A stretch of 5,309 nucleotides of DNA from JBEVEP01 sp040512755 (GTDB lineage Bacteria; Pseudomonadota; Alphaproteobacteria; Rhizobiales; Rhizobiaceae), in contig JBEVEP010000234.1 in NCBI GenBank assembly GCA_040512755.1, positions 1-5,309 of the forward strand, in the 5' to 3' direction. A program made the position numbers and the translations under genes. Positions 1-5,129 of the stretch are shown piece by piece. The first letter of the stretch is position 1, and each line of letters begins with the position of its first letter. The notes under the pieces were generated by a model. It was not told where the DNA came from. It did not search any database and was given only the letters and a program-made list of their open reading frames with translations.

Positions 1-7
1 TGCGAGG

Positions 8-47
8 TCTCCGTCCCGCGCCAGACTAGCACAGCGCGGGACGGAGA
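8..47 (-). other. Stem-loop downstream of the ABC substrate-binding protein gene
   Basis: Bases 8-21 and 34-47 form a perfect 14-bp inverted repeat around a 12-nt loop. It starts about 20 nt past the TAG stop of the substrate-binding protein gene, read on the minus strand. The stem is GC-rich and very stable, but no run of T follows it on either strand, so it is not a standard rho-independent terminator. In sugar ABC operons such hairpins often lie between the binding-protein gene and the permease genes, where they protect the upstream mRNA and reduce downstream expression. That role is inferred here because the downstream genes are outside the window. Confidence 0.7.
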
Positions 48-66
48 TGGGAGGATGCCTCCAGCC

Positions 67-1392
67 CTACATTTTGCCGTCGTCCTTGAAGACCTCGGTC
101 CAGTCAGCGATCAGCTTGTCGAGCGCCTCCTGCGCCGTGCCCTGATCGGCCACGACATAGTCATGCAGGCGCTTCTGCATGCCCTGCAGGAGTTGCGCGT
201 AGGACGGCTCCTGCCAGAAATCCTTCACCTGGTTCATCGCGACGAGGAAGTCAGCGGCAAAAGGCTGCGAATCCTTGAAGGAAGGGTCGTTCAGCACCGC
301 GTTGTGACAGGAGTAACCGCCGAGCGCCCACCATTTCTTCTGAACATCCGGCTGCGCGAACCATTTGATGTATTTCAGCGCGCCTTCCATGTTGTCGGTG
401 TTCGCCACCACCGACATGCCCTGGCCGCCGAGGGTAGAGGCTTCCGTCGATCCCTTTGGATTGACGAAGAAGCCGATCTTGTCGCCGCCCACATTCTCGT
501 CCTTGGCCAGACCCGGGAAGAAGGCAAACCAGTTCATCGCCATTGCCGCCTGGCCTGATTTGAAGGCATCCAGGGACTCCGTCATATAGGCATCCGTGTA
601 GCCGGGCGGCGTGCAGCACTTGTAGAGCTCCTTGTATTCCTCGAGCCCTTTCACCGCGTCAGGCGAGTTGACCGCGCCTTCCATGTCATATTTGCCGGCG
701 GTCTTCTCGTACTGGAACCCGTTGGCATAGAGAGCCTGCGTCGCGCCCATCGTGATGCCTTCGGAGGCGCGCTCGGTGAAGATCGCGGCGCCATAGACCT
801 TCTTGCCGTCGATCTCCTTGCCCTGGAAGAATTTCGCCACCTCGATCAGTTCGGGCCAGGTTTTCGGCACAGTAAGGTCGCGGCCCGTTTTCTCCTTGAA
901 CTCAGCCTGGATCTCAGGCTTCGAGAACCAATCCTTCCGATAGAACCATGCATTTGCATCGCCCATGGCAGGCAGTGCCCAATAGTTCGGAGAGCCCTTC
1001 GGCCAGGTAGAATAAGCGTAGACAGTTGCATCGGCAAAGTCGGACATCTTGATGCCCTCCTTGTCGAAGAAATCGTTCAATTTGACGTAATAGCCGTTCT
1101 CAGCAGATCCGCCGAGCCACTGCGAGTCCCCGATCAGAAGATCGCAAAGCTTGCCGCCCGAGTTAAGCTCATTGAGGATGCGGTCTGTAAAATTCGGCCA
1201 CGGGACGAATTCGAACTTCATTTCGGTGCCGGTCTGAGCCGTAAATTCCTTAGAAAGCTCGACCAGCGCATTGGCCGGATCCCATGCCGCCCAGCACAGT
1301 GTCAGTTCATCAGCCTTGGCAGTCCCAGAAACGGCAGTGGACGCGAGCAGTGCTGACGCCAAGCCGAACGCTATTCTCGATACCGATTTCAT
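67..1392 (-). CDS. Sugar-type ABC transporter periplasmic substrate-binding protein
   Basis: This 441-residue protein is an extracellular solute-binding protein of family 1 (CUT1-like). It would capture a carbohydrate in the periplasm and deliver it to an inner-membrane ABC permease. Residues 1-27 form a Sec signal peptide: positive start MKSVSR, hydrophobic core, and cleavage after T-A-K-A. The mature part starts DELTLCW and has family-like features: an FVPWPNFTDRIL stretch near 62-73, a CDLLIGDSQWL segment near 83-93 and a YWALPAMGD segment near 137-145. The length is normal. The frame is open further upstream to 1485, but the start at 1392 is preferred because GGGAGGTG precedes it at the right distance and it is followed directly by the signal peptide. 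Five cysteines (33, 83, 259, 260, 362) are more than usual and suggest disulfides. The ligand cannot be read from sequence; sugar or polyol is an inference. No permease or ATPase gene is in the window. Confidence 0.92.
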   Translation of the reverse strand: MKSVSRIAFGLASALLASTAVSGTAKADELTLCWAAWDPANALVELSKEFTAQTGTEMKFEFVPWPNFTDRILNELNSGGKLCDLLIGDSQWLGGSAENGYYVKLNDFFDKEGIKMSDFADATVYAYSTWPKGSPNYWALPAMGDANAWFYRKDWFSKPEIQAEFKEKTGRDLTVPKTWPELIEVAKFFQGKEIDGKKVYGAAIFTERASEGITMGATQALYANGFQYEKTAGKYDMEGAVNSPDAVKGLEEYKELYKCCTPPGYTDAYMTESLDAFKSGQAAMAMNWFAFFPGLAKDENVGGDKIGFFVNPKGSTEASTLGGQGMSVVANTDNMEGALKYIKWFAQPDVQKKWWALGGYSCHNAVLNDPSFKDSQPFAADFLVAMNQVKDFWQEPSYAQLLQGMQKRLHDYVVADQGTAQEALDKLIADWTEVFKDDGKM

Positions 1393-1397
1393 GCTCT

Positions 1398-1405
1398 CAC
1401 CTCCC
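1398..1405 (-). promoter_or_regulatory. Strong ribosome binding site that fixes the binding-protein start
   Basis: Read on the minus strand the sequence is GGGAGGTG, followed by 5 nt and then the ATG at 1392. This near-perfect anti-16S match decides between the two in-frame Met starts (1485 and 1392) in favour of 1392. It also fits the high expression usual for periplasmic binding proteins. Confidence 0.8.
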
Positions 1406-1496
1406 ATTTGCGAAACATGCCAGCCTGGCCGTCTCGTCGAGCCTCCTCCAGACCCGCAACACAACCGCGCAAACCGCGCGTCCATGTTGAGTAGAT

Positions 1497-1524
1497 TGTT
1501 TAGTAATAGCTAATTTACTAAACA
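1497..1524. promoter_or_regulatory. Operator-like palindrome over the transporter promoter
   Basis: TGTTTAGTAA (1497-1506) and TTACTAAACA (1515-1524) are perfect 10-bp inverted arms around an 8-nt spacer. The site is AT-rich in a GC-rich genome and sits between and over the predicted -35 and -10 elements, the classic position for a repressor. The TTTAGTAA/TTACTAAA type of half-site resembles operators of ROK-family (NagC/XylR-like) sugar repressors. It lacks the central CG typical of LacI-family sites. The regulator assignment is inference, and no regulator gene lies in the window. Confidence 0.65.
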
Positions 1525-1531
1525 CGGCAAG
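1503..1531 (-). promoter_or_regulatory. Predicted sigma70-type promoter of the substrate-binding protein gene
   Basis: On the minus strand CTTGCC (1531-1526) and CTATTA (1509-1504) are separated by 16 nt. Read as conventional hexamers this is TTGCCG-N16-TATTAC. The elements resemble the rhizobial housekeeping promoter form CTTGAC-N17-CTATAT. Transcription would start near 1496, leaving a leader of about 105 nt before the ATG at 1392. The match is by eye only. It is strengthened by the operator-like palindrome lying directly on it. Confidence 0.5.
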
Positions 1532-1586
1532 CAGATTCCTTGCTGCGTTGCACAAAGGCAGAGCAGTTCCGAAGCGTTGACCTCCC

Positions 1587-1616
1587 ACCGGCCGGCTTAC
1601 GCTGCCGGCTTTCGGT
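1587..1616 (+). other. GC-rich hairpin upstream of the rhodanese gene
   Basis: Bases 1587-1596 (ACCGGCCGGC) can pair with 1604-1609 and 1613-1616 across a 7-nt loop, with a 3-nt T bulge at 1610-1612. It lies about 90 bp before the rhodanese start. It could be a leader structure or may have no function. A TTGACC at 1577-1582 lies just before it, but no convincing -10 element follows at the right spacing. The rest of the 311-bp gap between the two divergent genes (1393-1703) shows no coding potential. Confidence 0.3.
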
Positions 1617-1703
1617 GCGATCGGCTCGCAGTTTCAAGCACCTTTCCGTCACAGTCCTCGTTGGTTACGCTGGACCCTTGGGCGGGCAGCCATGGAGGAG
1701 CAA

Positions 1704-2081
1704 ATGCCGAGCAACGTTAAAGAGATGCTGGCCGCAGCGAACGCCGTTGTGCCGAAGATCGGAGCTGACGAAGCCAGGAAATTGATCTCCAGCCAAAATG
1801 CGGTCGTTGTCGATGTCCGCGACGCACCGGAAGTTCAGGCGAGCGGCAAGGTCAAGGGTGCGCTCAACATTTCACGAGGCATGTTGGAATTCCGCGCCGA
1901 CGCCGACACTCCCTACCACAATCCCGAACTTCAAAAGGACAGGCCCGTTATTCTCTATTGCGCGTCCGGCGGCCGGTCGGCGTTAAGCGGCAAGCTGTTG
2001 AAGGAAATGGGCTACAAGGAAGTATACAATCTCGGCGCCTTCAAGGATTGGGCAGAGAGCGGGGGAGAAGTCGAAAAGTAG
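1704..2081 (+). CDS. Single-domain rhodanese-like sulfurtransferase
   Basis: This 125-residue protein is one rhodanese domain, which typically carries a persulfide sulfur on its active-site cysteine and passes it to an acceptor such as cyanide, a thiol or a cofactor pathway. The family motifs are present: the VVVDVRD strand near 34-40, a P-E after it, and the active-site loop C-A-S-G-G-R-S at 86-92 with the catalytic Cys86. The C-terminal part, GYKEVYNLGAFKDW, is the usual closing helix region. No signal peptide or membrane segment is seen, so it is probably cytoplasmic. An ATG four codons upstream (1692) is also in frame, but GGAGG at 1694-1698 is placed 5 nt before the ATG at 1704 and supports the later start. 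The gene stands alone, divergent from the ABC gene, and its physiological acceptor cannot be deduced. Confidence 0.88.
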   Translation: MPSNVKEMLAAANAVVPKIGADEARKLISSQNAVVVDVRDAPEVQASGKVKGALNISRGMLEFRADADTPYHNPELQKDRPVILYCASGGRSALSGKLLKEMGYKEVYNLGAFKDWAESGGEVEK

Positions 2082-2312
2082 CTCTTTGCGGCTTTGATTG
2101 GCGCAGACTGACCGTCGCCCGGCTCCATCGCGACGATCAGCGTGGTTCAGGTTTGCCCCAATTGGGGTTTCTCAGTCTTGCGCGAGGTCAGCCTTCTGGC
2201 AATCGCCCGACGCCGCAGCCTGCGGCCGGCTCCTGCCATTGGCGACTTCCACGTCGCGCCTGTGCAGCCGCACCAGGCAAACAGAGGTTGGGTCCCGGCA
2301 CGCCACAATGGG
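2082..2312. other. Non-coding convergent gap between the rhodanese and Trm112-like genes
   Basis: These 231 bp separate two gene 3' ends. Reading frames crossing them show no recognisable protein and no ribosome binding site. The gap holds three palindromic elements. The first is CGTCGC/GCGACG (2113-2118 and 2130-2135, 11-nt loop). The second is the perfect CCCCAATTGGGG at 2156-2167. The third is a 7-bp inverted repeat at 2212-2226 with a 1-nt centre. They are candidates for terminators or mRNA end structures of the convergent genes, but none has a clear T tract. Confidence 0.55.
2156..2170 (+). terminator. Possible weak terminator after the rhodanese gene
   Basis: The palindrome CCCCAATTGGGG (2156-2167) is followed by TTTCTC. 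Folded as RNA it gives a 4-bp GC stem with an AAUU loop and a short U-rich tail, 75 nt past the rhodanese stop. The stem and T run are short, so efficient termination is doubtful. Confidence 0.25.
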
Positions 2313-2513
2313 CTAGTCAGTTGGCGTCAGCTGCCTCGCCTCCGACGGCAGCATGATGGGAATTCCATCTCGAACTGGATAGGCGAGCTTCGCGACCTTC
2401 GAAACCAGCTCCGAACTGGCCGGGTCCCAGGTTAGCGGCCCTTTCGTCAGCGGACAGGCGAGCAGCTCCAGCAGTCGCGGATCGATCTTTGCGTCACGGA
2501 CGATATCGCTCAT
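2313..2513 (-). CDS. Trm112/UPF0434 family small protein
   Basis: This 66-residue protein matches the bacterial YcaR/Trm112-like family: DPRLLELLACPLTKGPL at residues 11-27 and LAYPVRDGIPIMLPSEAR at 43-60. In eukaryotes and archaea Trm112 is the activating partner of methyltransferases acting on tRNA, rRNA and release factors; the bacterial role is poorly known. The first zinc-ligand position keeps Cys20, but the second cysteine of the usual C-P-x-C motif is Thr23, so normal zinc binding is unlikely. To my knowledge this form is common in alphaproteobacteria. The start at 2513 is chosen because the family N-terminus begins there; the frame is open further upstream only through the end of the LON gene. 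It is the last gene of the minus-strand block, 31 bp after the LON-domain gene. The ribosome site is weak. Confidence 0.85.
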   Translation of the reverse strand: MSDIVRDAKIDPRLLELLACPLTKGPLTWDPASSELVSKVAKLAYPVRDGIPIMLPSEARQLTPTD

Positions 2514-2544
2514 CACATGCTCTGCTATCTGCGGCCGGCCGGAC

Positions 2545-3216
2545 TTACTGAATGCTCGAGCCGAAATCGTCCTGCTCGCGAGCAAGAGCCATCTCGGTGA
2601 TCGCAATCAGGGTCTCCGCGCGGGTCTTCAGGTCGGGCGCTTCCAGAAGCGCTTGCTTTTCAGCGGGTCCATAGGGCGCCATCATCGAAAGCGCGTTGAC
2701 CAGCATGGCGTTCTCGGCACGGCTGACGCTTTCCCAATCCGCCTCCAGGCCATTCGCATCAAGATAGGCGCGGAAGGCCTTCAGCAAAGCGGGACGATTG
2801 ACGTCACCGGCAGCCGGGTCCTCTCTCAGATCGGCAGCAAAAGGCATGATCCGGCACTGCCGGAACGGCGTCTTTGCCGCAATCTCCGACGCGACGCGAA
2901 ACCGGCAAACGCCCTGCAGGGCGATCAGGTAGCGGCCATCTCCTGTCTCCGCCAACGAGGTGACCCTGCCAACGCACCCGACCTGACAGATCTTCGGCTC
3001 GCCGTCTTCGCGCAACTCTCCGTCAAGGCTCGGCTGGATCATGCCGATGACACGCTTTCCCGCCATCGCCTCGTCCACCATCTGCAGATAGCGCGGCTCG
3101 AAGATGTTCAGCGGCATACGCCCACCCGGAAGCAGCAACGCCGCCGACAACGGAAAGATCGGGATAGTGGCCGGCAAATCCGAACTGGTCCGGTAGTGAG
3201 CGTTGCCTGCCTGCAC
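2545..3216 (-). CDS. Stand-alone LON substrate-binding-domain protein
   Basis: This 223-residue protein consists only of the N-terminal substrate-recognition domain of Lon protease. The family signature is clear: IPIFPLSAALLLPGG at 18-32, then P-L-N-I-F-E-P-R-Y at 35-43. A C-terminal helical part (about 145-215) completes the bacterial LON-domain form. No AAA+ Walker motifs and no Ser-Lys protease dyad are present, so it cannot be a protease itself. It may bind unfolded or modified proteins as an adaptor, but this is inference. The frame extends to a TTG at 3243. A GTG at 3216 is chosen because GGAG lies 7 nt before it and the family N-terminus (xQAGNAHYR) starts there, giving the usual length of about 220 residues. 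It lies between the thioredoxin-TPR and Trm112-like genes. Confidence 0.87.
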   Translation of the reverse strand: MQAGNAHYRTSSDLPATIPIFPLSAALLLPGGRMPLNIFEPRYLQMVDEAMAGKRVIGMIQPSLDGELREDGEPKICQVGCVGRVTSLAETGDGRYLIALQGVCRFRVASEIAAKTPFRQCRIMPFAADLREDPAAGDVNRPALLKAFRAYLDANGLEADWESVSRAENAMLVNALSMMAPYGPAEKQALLEAPDLKTRAETLIAITEMALAREQDDFGSSIQ

Positions 3217-3236
3217 GTCTGAACTCCAATCCGTAT

Positions 3237-3263
3237 CCTGCAATCTAGCGCATCAATTGCAGG
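3237..3263 (-). other. Intercistronic hairpin between the thioredoxin-TPR and LON-domain genes
   Basis: CCTGCAAT (3237-3244) and ATTGCAGG (3256-3263) are perfect 8-bp arms around an 11-nt loop. The hairpin lies inside the 65-bp gap, about 20 nt upstream of the chosen GTG start of the LON-domain gene, and covers the alternative in-frame TTG. No T tract follows, so it is more likely an mRNA-processing or translation-tuning element than a terminator. Confidence 0.5.
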
Positions 3264-3281
3264 CTCGGAAGGCGCTTGTCC

Positions 3282-4247
3282 TCACGAGAACAACAGCGAG
3301 GAGAGCTTGCGCCGCGCCGAGAGCGTGGCTTCATCAGTGGCGCCCCACGCCTCGAAGAACTTCAAGAGCTGTTCGCGCGCGGCATCGTCTTTCCAGCCGC
3401 GGTCGGACTTTACGATCGTCAGCAGATTGTCCGCCGCCGCCATGCGATCTCCATGCGCGTTCTGGATCATCGCAAGATCGAAGCGCGCCTGGTGATCCTT
3501 TGGATTCACCGCCAGTCGTTGCTCGAACTCGTCCGGATTGCCCAGCTTTGCGGCCTGCTTCGCCAAATCCAGCTTGGCGCGCACGGCAGCAAGCTGCTGC
3601 GTCTCCTTCTGGTCCTCAGGCGCACCGGAAAGAACCTCCCCGGCTCCGTCCACGTCGCCGGTCTCGAAGAGCAGATCCGCAAGCGCCGCGATGGCTTCGA
3701 TGTTGTCTGGCGCTTCCTGCAGCACGGCCGCGTATAATTGCGCCGCGCCTTGCGCGTCGCCCGCTTCGCGCGCCTCAGCCGCGGCCTTCAACGCGTCCGC
3801 AAACGGCGGCTGGCCGTTTCCCTTGCCCGCCACCCGCTCTATGAATTCACGAATCTGGCTTTCCGGAATCGCGCCCATGAACCCGTCAACCGGCTGACCG
3901 TTCTTGAACGCGATCACTGCCGGGATCGACTGGATTCCAAGCTGGCCCGCGATGGACGGATGATCGTCGATGTTCATCTTCACAAGCTTCACGCGCCCGG
4001 CCGCAGCATGGACGGCCTTTTCCAGAACCGGCGTCAGTTGCTTGCACGGGCCGCACCAGGGCGCCCAGAAATCAACCAGCACGGGCTGCTGTCGGGATTC
4101 CTGAATGACATCCTTGGCGAAAGTGGCTGTGGTCGTATCCTTGATCGAATCGGCCGGCGCCGTTGCTGCATCCGCATTCGAGCCGAACTGCACGCTGGCC
4201 CCAGCGTATTGGTTGGCTCCTGAATACGGGTTGTCCTGTCTGCTCAT
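3282..4247 (-). CDS. ybbN: Thioredoxin-TPR fusion, YbbN/CnoX-type co-chaperone
   Basis: This 321-residue cytoplasmic protein has three parts. Residues 1-37 are a polar, Gly/Ala/Ser-rich tail. Residues about 38-141 are a thioredoxin fold with the active site W-C-G-P-C at 64-68 and the cis-proline in QSIPAV (Pro109). Residues about 150-300 are TPR helices ending in the YbbN signatures ARFDLA (254-259) and DRGW (282-285), then RRKLSSLLF at the end. E. coli CnoX is a chaperedoxin that holds proteins under oxidative (HOCl) stress but lacks the second active-site cysteine. Here both cysteines are present, as in Caulobacter, so thiol-disulfide activity is expected too. The start at 4247 is chosen over the ATG at 4304 because AAGGGG lies 5 nt upstream and MSRxDNPYSG is the typical rhizobial N-terminus. 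It lies 64 bp after the prolyl-tRNA editing gene. In rhizobial genomes it is often labelled trxA. Confidence 0.92.
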   Translation of the reverse strand: MSRQDNPYSGANQYAGASVQFGSNADAATAPADSIKDTTTATFAKDVIQESRQQPVLVDFWAPWCGPCKQLTPVLEKAVHAAAGRVKLVKMNIDDHPSIAGQLGIQSIPAVIAFKNGQPVDGFMGAIPESQIREFIERVAGKGNGQPPFADALKAAAEAREAGDAQGAAQLYAAVLQEAPDNIEAIAALADLLFETGDVDGAGEVLSGAPEDQKETQQLAAVRAKLDLAKQAAKLGNPDEFEQRLAVNPKDHQARFDLAMIQNAHGDRMAAADNLLTIVKSDRGWKDDAAREQLLKFFEAWGATDEATLSARRKLSSLLFS

Positions 4248-4311
4248 TTCAGCCCCTTCGATGATTTGCGCCGGAGCCCGGTCGCGGAATTGATCGTTCC
4301 CCATGTGGCAA

Positions 4312-4809
4312 TCATTCCGACACTTTCAAGATAGCAGGTTCATGTCCGGTTGCGTTGAGGAACAGCAAAAGATCATTTTTTGTGATCGATGTTGTCGCTT
4401 CGTTGGACAGCGGATGCGCATTGATGACCGGATGGTCGAGCAGCGGGCTGTCCAGCACCATTTTTACCTTCCGTTCCGTGTCGTTGATAAGCCCGAACAC
4501 AGTAACCGCGCCAGGCGTCACGCCAAGAAGGTCGAGCAATGCCTCCGGTTTTCCGAATGACACACGGCTGGCGGCGCCGATCTTCTGGTGAATCGACTTC
4601 AGGTCGACGGTGGCGTCCTCATCCAGAGTCACGAGATAGTAGTTGTCCTTCTTGTCCTTCAGAAAGAGGTTCTTGGTGTGCCCACCTTCGATCTGCCCGC
4701 GCAGCGCCTGCGAATCGGCCACCGTGAACAGCGGCGGATGCGTCGTGGTAGCGACACGGATCCCCAAACCATCGAGAAAGGCGAACAATTCTTCTGCGGA
4801 TTTCGGCAT
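4312..4809 (-). CDS. Free-standing prolyl-tRNA editing protein (YbaK/ProX type)
   Basis: This 165-residue protein is a single INS/YbaK-superfamily domain, related to the editing domain of prolyl-tRNA synthetase. Such proteins hydrolyse mischarged tRNA-Pro, and the ProXp-ala group removes alanine. Family features are the H-P-P-L-F-T-V stretch at 24-30, the conserved G-G-H-T-K-N-L-F-L-K-D-K-K segment at 42-54 with Lys46-Asn47 in the catalytic region, and G-V-T-P-G-A-V-T-V-F-G-L near 110-121. Assignment to the Ala-specific group is inferred from the HTKNLFLKDKK segment; Cys-tRNA-Pro deacylase YbaK itself is a less likely alternative. The frame runs upstream to 5022, but GAGGT lies just before the ATG at 4809 and the family sequence begins MPKSAEELFAFL, which fixes the start. 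It is the promoter-proximal gene of the four-gene minus-strand block. Confidence 0.9.
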   Translation of the reverse strand: MPKSAEELFAFLDGLGIRVATTTHPPLFTVADSQALRGQIEGGHTKNLFLKDKKDNYYLVTLDEDATVDLKSIHQKIGAASRVSFGKPEALLDLLGVTPGAVTVFGLINDTERKVKMVLDSPLLDHPVINAHPLSNEATTSITKNDLLLFLNATGHEPAILKVSE

Positions 4810-5054
4810 AGGCACCTCATGACAGACGGCCGGTCTTTTTCCAACTCCATGCGGGAACAAGAGTCCAGCGGGAATTCGCCGCCCCTTCTTTCGGTGTTTT
4901 AGCTCAATCCCGGAGGGAAACCGGTTCCCGCGTTTCCTGGAATTACCTCGGTCATGTGCGGCGTCGCGCCGCGCCCTCGGTTCTCTCTTTTCCCTGTTGC
5001 AATCGCAACGCGCTTCGGCCATATAGACGCGGCTTGCGGCTCAGCGCCGCGCGA
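4810..5054. other. Divergent intergenic region between the prolyl-tRNA editing gene and tRNA-Gly
   Basis: These 245 bp hold the tRNA promoter at the right end and must contain the promoter of the minus-strand operon. I see no convincing -35/-10 pair for the latter. A short inverted repeat, GGAAAC (4916-4921) with GTTTCC (4932-4937), is present; its role is unknown. The frame open through here on the minus strand is very basic (many Arg and Lys residues) and shows no family resemblance, so I read it as non-coding. Confidence 0.5.
4997..5025 (+). promoter_or_regulatory. Predicted promoter of tRNA-Gly
   Basis: TTGCAA (4997-5002) and CATATA (5020-5025) are separated by 17 nt, which gives a start near 5033, about 22 nt before the tRNA. 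The -35 lies in a small inverted repeat, GTTGC-AATC-GCAAC (4996-5009). The spacing and AT-rich -10 in a GC-rich context are good; the assignment is by eye. Confidence 0.55.
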
Positions 5055-5129
5055 GCGGGTGTAGCTCAGGGGTAGAGCACAACCTTGCCAAGGTTGGGGT
5101 CGAGGGTTCGAATCCCTTCGCCCGCTCCA
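5055..5129 (+). tRNA. tRNA-Gly (anticodon GCC)
   Basis: A complete cloverleaf can be folded. The acceptor stem is GCGGGTG (5055-5061) with CGCCCGC (5119-5125), including one G-T wobble. The D arm is GCTC/GAGC (5064-5067, 5075-5078). The anticodon stem CAACC/GGTTG (5080-5084, 5092-5096) encloses loop TTGCCAA with anticodon GCC at 5087-5089. The variable loop has 5 nt, and the T arm (5102-5118) has loop TTCGAAT. The discriminator is T5126 and the CCA end is encoded at 5127-5129. It decodes GGC and GGU. It is on the strand opposite the editing-protein operon. An A run follows the CCA, and no clear terminator is seen downstream. Confidence 0.97.

Noticed and set aside
55..558. Long plus-strand frame opposite the binding-protein gene
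   Set aside because: It lies antisense to a clear gene, has no family resemblance and no ribosome site; it is a high-GC shadow frame.
1463..1480. Direct repeat AACCGCGC/AACCGCGC in the leader of the binding-protein gene
   Set aside because: Short and GC-rich, with no spacing or symmetry suggesting a binding site; plausible by chance.
1958..2435. Plus-strand frames running from the rhodanese end through the convergent gap
   Set aside because: They overlap the rhodanese or Trm112-like genes out of frame, lack ribosome sites, and have low-complexity Arg/Ala/Pro composition.
2653..3222. 189-codon plus-strand frame opposite the LON-domain gene
   Set aside because: Fully antisense to a well-supported gene, and its composition is that of a mirror frame (many Arg, His and Gln residues).
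3203..4223. Several long plus-strand frames opposite the thioredoxin-TPR gene
   Set aside because: Arg/Pro/Ala-rich translations typical of antisense frames in GC-rich DNA; the minus-strand gene explains the region.
4371..4387. GATCA/TGATC inverted repeat around a T run
   Set aside because: It lies inside the coding sequence of the editing protein and is read in the wrong direction to terminate that operon; probably codon-driven coincidence.
4810..5022. Upstream 71-residue extension of the prolyl-tRNA editing protein
   Set aside because: Very basic, no family match, and the internal ATG at 4809 has GAGGT just upstream.
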